Of a stretch of 64,000 nucleotides of DNA, positions 20,605 through 29,360 are shown one piece after another. The translations under genes and the position numbers were made by a program. Source of the DNA: Bacteroidota bacterium (GTDB lineage: Bacteria; Bacteroidota; Ignavibacteria; Ignavibacteriales; Ignavibacteriaceae); assembly GCA_022573715.1 (NCBI GenBank), contig JACZTL010000008.1:31184-95183 (forward strand), given 5' to 3'. Below the pieces are notes generated by a model. It worked only from the letters and a program-made list of their open reading frames with translations, was not told the origin of the DNA and ran no database searches. Numbering within the stretch: the stretch's first letter is position 1; each line of letters opens with the position of its first letter.

Positions 20605-21555
20605 TTACTCAATGGGAATGCGGTCTTTGTTTTTCTCAAGCCATTCATCAAAAGTCTGTAGTGCAGGGTTAAGTAAGCGGGAAAGATCAAGTTTGCGGAT
20701 TTCGCAAAAGTATTCTTCAAAATCTTGATTGAACTGGAACATATTACCTAGATCATCTGCGCCGGGAAAACCGAAGCCGCGGTAAACTTCCGGTGAGATA
20801 TTATTGTAACTTACTTCCTCTTCAAATGCTTTAGTAAGCGAAGATGCCATCTGTGTACCGGTAAGGTGTTCTCCTGCGATACCAACAGTTTTGCCTATAT
20901 ATTCAGAACCACTTTTAAATATTCCGTATGCACATTTACCGATATCTTCCGCAGCAATTCCCGGTAGTTTCTTATCACTCATAGGCAATGTAAAAGCAAG
21001 TCTGCCATCCTCTCCTTTCTTCGGACCCATACCGAAATAAATCAGGTTATCCCAGTAGAAAGATGTAAGCAGGAAAGTAACGGGAACTCCACGCTCCGGG
21101 AAAAATTTATTTGCTTCACCCTTTGCATCATAGTGTGGCACCTTGTACTTTTCCATTAGTGTGGGCATGCGGTCGTCGTTCAGCGGAATCCATTCACGTG
21201 TATCTTCAAGTGTAGACCAGATAACATGGCTGAGTGCAGCATCCTTTGCTGCATCCGCCATCATTTTTACATGAGAGAGTTCTTTCTCTGGTGAGAAATG
21301 TTCCCAGAAAAATGTAACACAATATGCACCGTAAGCACCATCGAATGCCTGCTTCAAACTATCAGCATCATCCACATCGGCTTTTACAACTTCGGCGCCC
21401 AAATCTGCGAGTGCTTTTGCTTTATCGGAGTTAGGATCTCTTGTAAGTGCGCGTGCGGTAAAACCTCCATCCGGATCGTTCATAATTGCACGAACCAAAC
21501 CACCACCCTGAGCACCGGTAGAACCAACAACTGCAATTATTTTTTTATCAGTCAT
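20605..21555 (-). CDS. NmrA-family NAD(P)-binding protein
   Basis: The 316-residue protein has the N-terminal VVGSTGAQGGGLVRAI dinucleotide loop, which is the NmrA variant of the atypical SDR fold, then ALTRDPNSDKAKAL and a VKADVDDADSL segment. The usual SDR tyrosine-lysine pair is not evident, as expected for NmrA/HSCARG-like redox sensors. Its codons are visibly richer in G and C than the neighbours, which hints at acquisition by transfer. A strong AGGAGG-like site precedes the ATG. Confidence 0.88.
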   Translation of the reverse strand: MTDKKIIAVVGSTGAQGGGLVRAIMNDPDGGFTARALTRDPNSDKAKALADLGAEVVKADVDDADSLKQAFDGAYGAYCVTFFWEHFSPEKELSHVKMMADAAKDAALSHVIWSTLEDTREWIPLNDDRMPTLMEKYKVPHYDAKGEANKFFPERGVPVTFLLTSFYWDNLIYFGMGPKKGEDGRLAFTLPMSDKKLPGIAAEDIGKCAYGIFKSGSEYIGKTVGIAGEHLTGTQMASSLTKAFEEEVSYNNISPEVYRGFGFPGADDLGNMFQFNQDFEEYFCEIRKLDLSRLLNPALQTFDEWLEKNKDRIPIE

Positions 21556-22039
21556 AAGACCTCCTTATTTTATGTAATTAATTAAAATATTTTACTAAAC
21601 ACCCTCAATCTTCTAATTGTAATTTTTTTATACAATATATAAAAACTTTTAAAGAATTACTTTATTTCACAATTATTTTTTAAAACCGATACCACGGTGC
21701 GACCCCCGAAAAAACTCGGGGGGCAGGCAGTGATAGCCTAATAAAACTCAAATTTGTCACTCTGAACTAGTTTCAGAGTCTTCATTTTGTGGAGTGTCTT
21801 AGTAGTTTTAGATCTCGAAACAAGTTAGGGATGGCAGTTCTCGGACAGACTCACGACTGTGACCACCAAGGGAAACATTTTTAAATACTTAAAATGCTTT
21901 TCATCTCTTAATTTATCTTAGGTCGGTATCCCTAAATGATGATATTTCAAATTTATATTCCTTGTGTATTTACTGGAGTCTAATGGTTTGAAATCAGTGG
22001 TGCATTGGACGCATTTGCTGGATTAAGTTGTTATATTAC
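21556..22039. other. Noncoding stretch with a repeat element
   Basis: No gene is visible. It holds the 47-bp element at 21692-21738 and, right after it, an imperfect palindromic segment in which CTGAACTAGTTTCAGAG is partly echoed by CTCGAAACAAGTTAG about 65 bases on. Such intergenic palindromes are common in this bacterial group, but I cannot name the family. Confidence 0.5.
21692..21738 (-). repeat. 47-bp intergenic element, copy 1 (inverted relative to copy 2)
   Basis: Read on the minus strand it closely matches the segment at 27333-27379, sharing its ends GGCT-TCACTGC and TTCGGGGGTCGCACCGTGG. It contains a short CCCCCGA/TCGGGGG inner stem. The two copies face each other around the cytochrome and SOS genes. 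Confidence 0.7.
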
Positions 22040-22858
22040 TCAGGATACTTCACCGTATTGAGTTAGGATGTAGCGTACACCCAGTAGTCCAAACCCTGAG
22101 AGAAAAGCTAAATTAACAAATAAGAGTGGCGCAAAAATTGGAGCGGTGTAAATAAGGTTTTCAAAAAAACTGGATGAGAGGCCCCTGGTTACTGTGATTC
22201 CATGGAAATAGAAACCAAGCGCTCCAACAAACGCTTGTAAGACCATTATTGCTATACAAAGCTCTATAAAACGATAAGAGCATTTTCTTAATAAGACTGT
22301 TCCTAAGAAACCAACGGCTATGGCACTACTTATGACTGGAATCCATTCTGCTAAATGAAAAAATCCGTTCTGAGCATGATCACTCAAAGCAAGCACAAAA
22401 TTCCCGAAAAATCCACCAAGTCCGAAGAAGATCAACCATTGGCTCCACACCATCCCATCTTGTTTTTCCATGCGATTCATAATTAGTATGCAACCCAAAC
22501 CCGTATATGCCAAAGGTGCGATAAATGGTGCTGTATATACCAGGCTTTTTAAAGTTTGGAACTCGAAAAAGCTACCTTGTAAGTGCCACAGCAAACCAGC
22601 GATTCCAATGATTGAGGAGAAGGAACCTACCAAAAATCCAATCAACCTGTGCCGCTGCTCTTTTCTACTCCAATTCAGACCCAATTCAACAATTAATAGT
22701 AAGGGTGCGATCAATGAAAAATAGAATGGGATCCATTCTGCAGGATGGGAAAACCCATTCGTCGAATGAGCGATAAAGATATCCAGAGCCAGGAAGCTCA
22801 TATTAAACACAACGAAGAACTCAATAATTAGCGATCGGTAGCGGGTCCACTTACTCAC
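22040..22858 (-). CDS. Eight-helix membrane protein with internal duplication, partner of the octaheme cytochrome
   Basis: I do not recognise a named family. The 272 residues contain about eight hydrophobic helices in two repeats. NGFSHPAEWIP (about residues 33-43) matches NGFFHLAEWIP (about 163-173), and SLVYTAPFIAPL (about 105-116) matches NLIYTAPIFAPL (about 238-249). Each half keeps histidines near the helix ends, including H in PAEW/LAEW and in GLLWHL/GFYFHG, which could ligate heme or bind quinone. The start overlaps the cytochrome stop by four bases. A role as membrane electron-transfer or anchor subunit is inferred. Confidence 0.8.
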   Translation of the reverse strand: MSKWTRYRSLIIEFFVVFNMSFLALDIFIAHSTNGFSHPAEWIPFYFSLIAPLLLIVELGLNWSRKEQRHRLIGFLVGSFSSIIGIAGLLWHLQGSFFEFQTLKSLVYTAPFIAPLAYTGLGCILIMNRMEKQDGMVWSQWLIFFGLGGFFGNFVLALSDHAQNGFFHLAEWIPVISSAIAVGFLGTVLLRKCSYRFIELCIAIMVLQAFVGALGFYFHGITVTRGLSSSFFENLIYTAPIFAPLLFVNLAFLSGFGLLGVRYILTQYGEVS

Positions 22859-24099
22859 TTTCCAGTCTCCAATCGGGATTTACTTCTGAGGTTTTTGGCT
22901 ATTTCTTCCATTTCAACCATTTTGAGGAGCAATTCATAATTCCCATGCCATTGGACAAAATCTGCACCGCCCATAAACGCACCGTGTTTTGCAGTCCGGC
23001 CATAGTAATGCCAAAGATCAAAGGCGATAAATTCAATGGGTTCATCAAATGGCTCAGGGGAAAGTAAACCTTCCTTACGCAGGGCAGTAATTAGATCCAG
23101 TGATCTCTGGACTTTTTCGTTCGTTGAATGTATAACAACCTCAGCCTCGCGATAAAAATCTTCGACTTGTGATTTAGCATGACATTTGAAACATATGTTC
23201 TTCATGGCTTCCTGTCCCAGATTATAATTTGGCCGCTTTTTTGACACCGGCGAAAAGAGCCACCACGAAAGACGCTCTGTCACATCATGGGTTACATTCA
23301 TACCTTCAAGACCACTCAAGTGGCATGTAGCACACGTGGGAACAGGCATATCTTTGGTTGTTAACGTCTTGGGAGAAGCATTTAGATTTAAGTATTTTTT
23401 CTGAGCAGCGAATAACACGCCATGTTTCGATTCATTAAAAATCTCCAACTGTGAGTGATCAGGTCCCATATGACATTGTCCACAGGTTTCTGGCTGTCGC
23501 GCCAAAGCAACTGAGGTTGAGTGCCTTGCATGACAGTCTATACATGTTCCTATGCTGCCATCCAAGTTGGGCTTTCCTATAGAATGGCATGCCAAGCATC
23601 CTTTTTCCAAAACACCTTTTCCTTGAGTAATGGCGAGTATGTTGGCGGGACGTATGATCGATTTAGGATGATATTTTTCGGCATATGCTATCTGTTCAGC
23701 AGAGAATCCTTTGGATCCAGTAACAGCGGCCCAAGCAGGAGCAGCATGTCGACTCCTTAAAAATTGGTTGTATTCAGTGGAATGGCACTGAGCACAATTC
23801 AAAGCCGTCAGGTTCCTGGCAAGAGTAAATCCTTTATGGTCGAATTCTTTTTGTCCTTTTTGGGTACGATGACAATCAAAGCAAGTTACATTCTGTTTTG
23901 CATGTTTACTCATTGAATATTGATGAACTATTGCAGATGTTTCGATACGATGACACGATGCGCATTTTCCTGTTGCCCGCACATATTCGGGACCCGGTTG
24001 TGCTAATTCTGCATCAGGGCGCGCACGATGAATCAGAAAAGCAGTCACAACCATAGCCGCGGCAAAAATCATCGAGATAAAAATATTTTTAAAATTCAT
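22855..24099 (-). CDS. Octaheme c-type cytochrome, HAO-like
   Basis: The 414-residue exported protein has an N-terminal helix (about residues 7-25) and eight CxxCH heme sites: CASCH, CFDCH, CAQCH, CLACH, CIDCH, CGQCH, CATCH and CFKCH. Eight hemes, the length and the post-heme segment with YGRTAKHG and FVQWHGNYEL fit the hydroxylamine oxidoreductase-like family of periplasmic nitrogen-redox enzymes. Whether a cross-linking tyrosine for a P460 heme is present (oxidase) or absent (reductase) cannot be settled by eye. The base composition is richer in GC than the surroundings, suggesting transfer. It is first in a two-gene operon with the duplicated membrane protein. Confidence 0.88.
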   Translation of the reverse strand: MNFKNIFISMIFAAAMVVTAFLIHRARPDAELAQPGPEYVRATGKCASCHRIETSAIVHQYSMSKHAKQNVTCFDCHRTQKGQKEFDHKGFTLARNLTALNCAQCHSTEYNQFLRSRHAAPAWAAVTGSKGFSAEQIAYAEKYHPKSIIRPANILAITQGKGVLEKGCLACHSIGKPNLDGSIGTCIDCHARHSTSVALARQPETCGQCHMGPDHSQLEIFNESKHGVLFAAQKKYLNLNASPKTLTTKDMPVPTCATCHLSGLEGMNVTHDVTERLSWWLFSPVSKKRPNYNLGQEAMKNICFKCHAKSQVEDFYREAEVVIHSTNEKVQRSLDLITALRKEGLLSPEPFDEPIEFIAFDLWHYYGRTAKHGAFMGGADFVQWHGNYELLLKMVEMEEIAKNLRSKSRLETGK

Positions 24100-24275
24100 A
24101 CAGCATTATCCTTCTTCAGTTTTGCTGGTTATGTCAGGCATAACGGACACAATTAACCTGCCGCCCAGAATTAGGCAGTAGAGTTAAACACTAGTCTTTT
24201 ATTTATAAAAATATTGATTTATGTAACCTACATAAAATGCTACATTAAAAAAGACTGTACTACCCAAAAACTAAA

Positions 24276-24345
24276 AAAACCTTCCGCCCAACGCAGTGAA
24301 ACCGGAATGCGTTTGCGTTCCGAGTAGAACCGCGGGTTATACGCA
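24276..24345. repeat. GC-rich structured intergenic segment
   Basis: GGAATGCG and TGCGTTCC form an eight-pair hairpin (two wobbles), enclosed by CCGCCCAAC on the left and GCGGGTTATAC on the right. The ends loosely resemble the core sites of integron attC elements, but the match is imperfect and no integrase is nearby. I therefore call only a structured segment. Confidence 0.35.
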
Positions 24346-24374
24346 CTAAACTTAATTGGATACGGAAAATATTA

Positions 24375-24391
24375 TATAGTAATATACTATA
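24375..24391. promoter_or_regulatory. 17-bp palindrome upstream of umuD, candidate operator
   Basis: TATAGTAATATACTATA is a perfect inverted repeat with seven-base arms and a three-base centre, about 155 bases upstream of the umuD start. A dimeric repressor such as LexA could bind it. It does not match the classic E. coli or Bacillus SOS boxes, so this is inference from symmetry and context. Confidence 0.4.
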
Positions 24392-24545
24392 GTTTTATCT
24401 TTTTGTGTTTAAATTCAAAACCAAATGTTGATTCTCATACTCTTGCACAGTTTCTTCGGATGAACTTTATTCCTGAAGCCATAAACTCTCCTGTGGAAAA
24501 TTCCGATTAACTTCCTTAAATTGCCGTTTAAGTTACAGAGGCATA

Positions 24546-25007
24546 ATGAAGCGTAAAACTAAAAGCGAGGGTAATATTGTGGAAATATTTTCTATCCCGG
24601 AAGAACTGAAAGAAGTTAAACTCCCATTGTTTTTAACCAAGATCCAAGCCGGTTTTCCATCTCCGGCTGAGGACTATATTGACCAAAAGTTAGACCTTAA
24701 CGAGTATGCCATTAAGCATCCTTCGGCTACATTTTTTGTAAGAGTTAACGGCGAAAGTATGATAAACGCGGGCATATTTCACAACGATTTGCTTATTGTT
24801 GACAGGTCGCTTCAACCCCAAAATAATTCAATTATAATTGCGAATCTTGACGGTGAATTGACCGTAAAAAGATTCAGCAAAAAAAGAAATAAATATTATC
24901 TTGTTGCAGAGAACGAAAACTTCCCGGATATTGAGGTGAACGGTGACAGAAACTTTGAGGTTTGGGGAGTGGCAACGTTTGTGCTGCATTCATTAAGGAA
25001 TATATGA
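24546..25007 (+). CDS. umuD: UmuD-type self-cleaving protein, S24 family
   Basis: UmuD trims itself after DNA damage and forms polymerase V with UmuC. The 153-residue protein has the Ala-Gly cleavage site in KIQAGFPSP (about residue 34), the nucleophile serine in VNGESMINAGI, and the general-base lysine in LTVKRF. It lacks an N-terminal HTH, so it is UmuD and not LexA. Its stop overlaps the umuC start as ATGA. Confidence 0.94.
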   Translation: MKRKTKSEGNIVEIFSIPEELKEVKLPLFLTKIQAGFPSPAEDYIDQKLDLNEYAIKHPSATFFVRVNGESMINAGIFHNDLLIVDRSLQPQNNSIIIANLDGELTVKRFSKKRNKYYLVAENENFPDIEVNGDRNFEVWGVATFVLHSLRNI

Positions 25008-26275
25008 GTAGACCGATTTTTGCACTGATAGATTGTAACAATTTTTACGCTTCCTGCGAGAGAGTCTTTAACCCGAAGTTAAACAACGTTCCAGTTGTGG
25101 TTCTCTCAAACAACGACGGCTGTATTATTTCGCTCTCCAACGAGGCGAAAGCAATCGGCATAAAAATGGGTGAACCGATTTTCAAAATTCCGCACATGGT
25201 AAAAAAGCATAACATACAGGTGCTCTCCAGTAATTACACTCTCTACGGTGATATGTCGCAAAGGGTAATGGACACTCTGAAAAATTTTAGTGATGAAATT
25301 GAAGTTTACAGCATAGACGAAGCGTTTATAAAAATTAGTAACTATACATTTGATTCCCTTACTGAGTATGGAAGGAAAATCCGCAAAACCGTAAAGCAGT
25401 GGACGGGGATTCCGATTAGCGTGGGAATATCACCGAGCAAAACATTGTGCAAAGCAGCGAATCATATTGCAAAAAGAATGAAGGAATATAACGGTGTGCT
25501 TGATTTAACCGACCACAAAGATGCCGACAAACTGCTGGATAAAATTGATGTACGCGATATCTGGGGAGTGGGAAGACAGTATACAAAATTTCTGAAGTCC
25601 TACAATATTAACACTGCCAAAGAACTTAAATATGCCGATGAAAAATTCATCCAAAAATATATGACGAAGGTAGGCAGGCAGACAGTATTGGAATTGAAAG
25701 GAATTGCCTGCAAGGAACTTGAGCAGGAAACCTCCGACAAAAAAGGCATCTGCTGTGCAAAAAGTTTCGGGCACAAGTTGGAGGAACTTTATGTAATTAA
25801 AGAAGCTTTGGCAAATTACGTAAGCATAGCTGCCGCAAAACTGCGCCGTCAAAACTTAGCGGCGAGTGAGGTGGTAGTTTTTATTGAAACAAACAGGTTC
25901 ACAAGCGATCCACAGTATTTTAACTCTGCTTCTATGGGACCTGAAATACCGTCCTCTTACACACCCAAGCTTATAAACATTGCTCACAAACTGCTTGATG
26001 AAATATTCCGTAAAGGATATAAATATAAAAAAGTAGGTGTGATGTTCAATCACCTGGTAAAGCAAAACACAATACAATTTGATCTGTTCAAACCACAACC
26101 GACGACGGAAATGTTTACGATAATGAAAACCGCAGACAGAATAAATTCGTTTTGGGGACGGAACACGGTTAAATCCGCCGCCTGCGGAGTGAACATAAGA
26201 ACCTGGTGGATGAATCAGAAAAAACTTTCTAAGCGCTACACTACCGTGTGGAGCGAACTTCCTTTGGTGAGCTGA
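25004..26275 (+). CDS. umuC: Y-family DNA polymerase V catalytic subunit
   Basis: UmuC performs translesion synthesis. The frame is open from a TTG at 24962, but the ATG at 25004 overlapping the umuD stop gives the expected N-terminus SRPIFALIDCNNFYASCERVF with the first catalytic aspartate. The second acidic motif is EVYSIDEAF (about residue 100). The palm, fingers, little-finger and UmuC C-terminal region are all present over 423 residues. It is followed five bases later by the SRAP gene, so the three form a DNA-damage operon. Confidence 0.95.
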   Translation: MSRPIFALIDCNNFYASCERVFNPKLNNVPVVVLSNNDGCIISLSNEAKAIGIKMGEPIFKIPHMVKKHNIQVLSSNYTLYGDMSQRVMDTLKNFSDEIEVYSIDEAFIKISNYTFDSLTEYGRKIRKTVKQWTGIPISVGISPSKTLCKAANHIAKRMKEYNGVLDLTDHKDADKLLDKIDVRDIWGVGRQYTKFLKSYNINTAKELKYADEKFIQKYMTKVGRQTVLELKGIACKELEQETSDKKGICCAKSFGHKLEELYVIKEALANYVSIAAAKLRRQNLAASEVVVFIETNRFTSDPQYFNSASMGPEIPSSYTPKLINIAHKLLDEIFRKGYKYKKVGVMFNHLVKQNTIQFDLFKPQPTTEMFTIMKTADRINSFWGRNTVKSAACGVNIRTWWMNQKKLSKRYTTVWSELPLVS

Positions 26276-26280
26276 ATTAT

Positions 26281-26925
26281 ATGTGCGGAAGATTTGAAAA
26301 TAAGCAGGTTCCCTTTGAAGTAATTGAAGCAATTGAAGAAGAGAATTACGAGATAGCAAACAGAACAGAAGGAAGGAAATATCCCACCGAAGACATACGT
26401 CCCACAAATAAAATAATGACAATTGTTAACGGCAAAAATAAATTGGCTCTGACTACAACAAAGTGGGGGATAAAATTTTCTGATAAATCGCCGCTTATTT
26501 TTAACTCACGCATAGAAACAATAAAAACTAAAAAGTTTTGGACGGGTTTGTTTGAAAGAAACAGAGCCGTTGTCCCGATGACAGCTTTTTACGAATGGCC
26601 AAAAATAAACGACAAGAAAGTACAGCACAAAATATATTTGAAAGACATTCTACTATTTTACGTGGCAGCTATTTCATTTGTAAAAGACGGGGAAGTCTGC
26701 ACATCGCTAATCACTGTACCGCCGAATGAATTTATGGAAGGAGTGCACAACAGAATGCCGGTTATTCTTAATCTTAAAAATTCTGTTTCATTCTTAAATA
26801 ATACTGTGGAAGAAAATTTTAATGTTTGTATTCCGTATCCTAATAAGAAACAATTAGCAATGGAAGAAGCGGAATTAACAAATTATAACGAAAAGAAAAA
26901 AGTGCTGAAGTTAAAAAAGAAGTAA
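26281..26925 (+). CDS. yedK: SOS response-associated peptidase (SRAP/YedK, HMCES-like)
   Basis: SRAP proteins form a covalent thiazolidine bond with abasic sites in single-stranded DNA through the cysteine at position 2. The ATG at 26281 yields MCGRF, which puts that cysteine in place; an upstream in-frame start at 26248 would bury it and is rejected. Other active-site segments are PMTAFYEWP and the GVHNRMPVIL histidine. The 214-residue length is typical. It is the third gene after umuD and umuC. Confidence 0.94.
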   Translation: MCGRFENKQVPFEVIEAIEEENYEIANRTEGRKYPTEDIRPTNKIMTIVNGKNKLALTTTKWGIKFSDKSPLIFNSRIETIKTKKFWTGLFERNRAVVPMTAFYEWPKINDKKVQHKIYLKDILLFYVAAISFVKDGEVCTSLITVPPNEFMEGVHNRMPVILNLKNSVSFLNNTVEENFNVCIPYPNKKQLAMEEAELTNYNEKKKVLKLKKK

Positions 26926-26929
26926 ATAG

Positions 26930-27316
26930 ATGATTACAACTATAGGACAATTGTTAATAATTCTTTCGGGCATCTGGCTCATAGCCGTGAGCGCCGTTAT
27001 GTTTATTAAACCCAAAATAGCATCTTACTATTTCAAAAAAGCTGCAAGTACAAATTTTATAAATTACTCTGAAATTATAATACGATGTATTTGGGGGATA
27101 TCACTTTTGTTGTGTGCTGGGTTGTCTAAATTTTCGGAGTTTTTTAAGATTTTTGGATTAGTTATAATTGGGACTTCGTTAATTCTATTTTTTATACCAC
27201 GTAAATGGCATGCAAGATATGCCGTCTGGTCAGTCACTTTTATTGAACCTTATATGAGAGTTGCATCACTATTTTCTTTTGTGTTAGGTATTTTTCTGAT
27301 ATATGCAGTAATTTAA
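26930..27316 (+). CDS. Small four-helix membrane protein
   Basis: The 128-residue protein is mostly four hydrophobic helices (about residues 4-26, 50-66, 70-86, 108-127) with FIPRKWHARYAVW between the third and fourth. I do not recognise a family. It starts five bases after the SRAP stop and may be the last gene of the SOS operon, though nothing in it points to DNA repair. Confidence 0.68.
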   Translation: MITTIGQLLIILSGIWLIAVSAVMFIKPKIASYYFKKAASTNFINYSEIIIRCIWGISLLLCAGLSKFSEFFKIFGLVIIGTSLILFFIPRKWHARYAVWSVTFIEPYMRVASLFSFVLGIFLIYAVI

Positions 27317-27332
27317 TTAGGAAATTTTAGGT

Positions 27333-27379
27333 GGCTCTCACTGCTTGCCACGAATTTTGTTTCGGGGGTCGCACCGTGG
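27333..27379 (+). repeat. 47-bp intergenic element, copy 2
   Basis: This is the inverted partner of the element at 21692-21738, sharing GGCT-TCACTGC at one end and TTCGGGGGTCGCACCGTGG at the other. It lies just past the SOS operon and right before the downstream end of the minus-strand DUF6868-like gene. Confidence 0.7.
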
Positions 27380-27424
27380 CAGAGAATGGCAGCTAAGTGG
27401 AAGGCTTTGTTAGATGTACAATGT

Positions 27425-27667
27425 TTATCCAACAATCAACAAAGCCACGTATGGAACTACATTGAAGACCAGAAAAATAATTTTGAACAACCCGAGGAAG
27501 GAGTAAAAGACCACGTTGAATGTTTCTCGTGGAATGGGAAACCATTTGTTTTGCGTACGGTACACCAAATCCGGAGCCAATGAATACATTGTGATCCAGA
27601 GGACCAACAGGGCACCGTTTATTATAGTACACCACATAAAGAATATTGTTAATGTCTGAATATCCAT
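27425..27667 (-). CDS. DUF6868-like two-helix membrane protein
   Basis: The 80-residue protein reads DIQTLTIFFMWCTIINGALLVLW at the start and ends in KIIFLVFNVVPYVALLIVG. The WC-x-IN helix, the RTQNKWFPI centre and the VPY-AL end match the small family I recall as DUF6868. A clean AGGAG site precedes the ATG. An overlapping plus-strand frame at 27386-27583 is a shadow. The function is unknown. Confidence 0.75.
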   Translation of the reverse strand: MDIQTLTIFFMWCTIINGALLVLWITMYSLAPDLVYRTQNKWFPIPRETFNVVFYSFLGLFKIIFLVFNVVPYVALLIVG

Positions 27668-27954
27668 GATGCTGCTCCTTTATCTTAATGATTCTATCAT
27701 AATGTTAAACCCAATGTTGTGTTTTTTTATTATAAATTTTTCAGCGTATTAGACTTTTATTATTAATTATAAAGTTTGAACAAAAAGAACTTTTTTACTT
27801 ATAAGAAAAGGGGTTACGAATACGTATCTACGCTGCGATAACTATTTTATTGTAAATGCATTTTTTTAAATTAGTTCTCAATTATTTGTCTGCACATAAT
27901 ATAGAAAAAGTTTCCGGCAAAGACATTATATAAAAAAGAAAAAATAATTAACAC

Positions 27955-29346
27955 TTACAAAACATCACTCTTTATTACAATCATTTTTTCCCGCGTCATT
28001 TCATCCATCGAGTATGAAATTCCGCCCATTCCAATTCCCGAAGAATCTCTTCCGCCAAAAGGCATCCAATCAACACGGAATGCGGTATGATCATTTACCA
28101 TCACTGCAGTAGCATTAAGTTTCTTTACAGTATCCAAAGTGGTATCAAGATTATTAGTGAATACTGAAGCTTGAAAAGCGTAAGGTAAAGAATTCGCTTT
28201 ATCAATTGCTTCGTTCCTATCTGAGTAAGAGTAAATACAAACCACAGGACCGAATATCTCTTGTGTTGTTACTTTTACATCACCGGGAGGGTTTAACAGC
28301 ACGGTTGGTTTATATAAAGTATCTGATATTCTTTTCCCGCCGCATAGAACTTTAGCTCCTTTTGATGCAGCTTCATTTACCCATTCTTCTACACGGTCAA
28401 CTTCTCTCGGTAAAATAAGTGGACCCACCTCGGTTTCTTTTTCAAGCGGATTTCCGACAATAAGAGCACTTGCCATTTTTGCTAACTTGTCGGCTACATC
28501 TTCACAAATACTTTCGTGTACAAATACTCTCTGAACCGAAACACAAACTTGTCCCGCGTGATAAAATCCACCTTTAAGTAATGCCGGCAGCATCGAATCT
28601 ACATCAGCATCTTGTTCTACAATTACAGGAGCAGCACCACCATGTTCCAAAGCACATCTTGTTCCGGGTGAAAGTTTAGAACGCAAATACCAGCCAACCT
28701 TTGCCGAGCCGATAAATGATAAATAATTTATTCGTTGGTCTGAAACTAGTTTTTCAGCCGCATCGTTTTCAGTAACTATAACCTGGCACCAGCCATCCGG
28801 CAGTCCGGCTTCTTTTAAAATATCCATAAACGCCAGGCAGGAAAGAGGTGTAGTGAGAGCCGGTTTAATTATCACGGGTGATCCTACTGCAATTGCAGGC
28901 ACGGTTTGATGAATTGTTAAATTAAGCGGATGATTAAATGCGCTTATAGAAGAAACGACTCCAATAGGTTCGTGCATAGTGAAAGCCAATCTGTTTGCAG
29001 ATGATTTGGTATGACCCATTGGGATCTGCACACCTTTCATTTGTCCGATATACTCAACAGCCAATTTCACACCGTTGATGGCTCGCAGTACTTCAACTTT
29101 AGAATCAATATAAGGTTTGCCTCCTTCTTCTGCGGCAATTTTTGTTAACTCTTCAACGCGGGTGCTCATAATTTGTGCAACACGTTCTAATATTTCAACC
29201 CGTCTGTAAGCAGGCAGCCATTTTGAACGATCCTTGAAAAGTCCATAAGCTGTAGAAAGCGTTTCTTCAACTTCCTCAGTTCCAACCATAGGAATTTCTT
29301 TAATTAGTTTGTTATCGTATGGAGAGAATACTTTTAATTTCTTCAT
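27955..29346 (-). CDS. NAD(P)-dependent aldehyde dehydrogenase
   Basis: The 463-residue protein has the ALDH active-site cysteine in AGQVCVSVQRVF (about residue 270) and the general-base glutamate in ALEHGGAAPV (about 236). It also has the cofactor segment FNHPLNLTIHQTVPAI and the IFGPVV motif near the C-terminus. The substrate cannot be read from sequence. It follows the ThDP enzyme by 14 bases on the same strand, and a saccharopine dehydrogenase-like gene lies just upstream. Oxidation of aminoadipate semialdehyde in lysine breakdown is one possible role (inference). Confidence 0.88.
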   Translation of the reverse strand: MKKLKVFSPYDNKLIKEIPMVGTEEVEETLSTAYGLFKDRSKWLPAYRRVEILERVAQIMSTRVEELTKIAAEEGGKPYIDSKVEVLRAINGVKLAVEYIGQMKGVQIPMGHTKSSANRLAFTMHEPIGVVSSISAFNHPLNLTIHQTVPAIAVGSPVIIKPALTTPLSCLAFMDILKEAGLPDGWCQVIVTENDAAEKLVSDQRINYLSFIGSAKVGWYLRSKLSPGTRCALEHGGAAPVIVEQDADVDSMLPALLKGGFYHAGQVCVSVQRVFVHESICEDVADKLAKMASALIVGNPLEKETEVGPLILPREVDRVEEWVNEAASKGAKVLCGGKRISDTLYKPTVLLNPPGDVKVTTQEIFGPVVCIYSYSDRNEAIDKANSLPYAFQASVFTNNLDTTLDTVKKLNATAVMVNDHTAFRVDWMPFGGRDSSGIGMGGISYSMDEMTREKMIVIKSDVL

Positions 29347-29360
29347 ATATTATTTCCTAT

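Larger units (their letters stand above)
24100..24545. other. Divergent intergenic region between cytochrome and SOS operons
   Basis: This region holds both promoters, a strong hairpin at 24291-24308 inside a GC-rich segment, and the 17-bp palindrome at 24375-24391 in an otherwise AT-rich stretch. No coding sequence is evident. Confidence 0.5.

Noticed and set aside
20538..20720. A 60-codon minus-strand frame at the end of the NmrA-like gene
   Set aside because: It overlaps the NmrA C-terminus in another frame and runs through the terminator hairpin.
24276..24345. Integron attC site
   Set aside because: Core sites match only loosely, the arms do not pair in attC fashion, and no integrase or cassette array is seen.
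24962..25003. Longer umuC start at a TTG
   Set aside because: It would add 14 residues not found in the family; the ATG at 25004 overlaps the umuD stop and gives the normal N-terminus.
26248..26280. Longer start for the SRAP gene
   Set aside because: The catalytic cysteine must be residue 2, which fixes the start at 26281.
25856..26422. Minus-strand 188-codon frame across umuC and yedK
   Set aside because: Antisense to two well-identified genes and without protein-like motifs.
27386..27583. Plus-strand 65-codon frame
   Set aside because: It is antisense to the better-supported DUF6868-like gene, which has a ribosome site and a recognisable protein.
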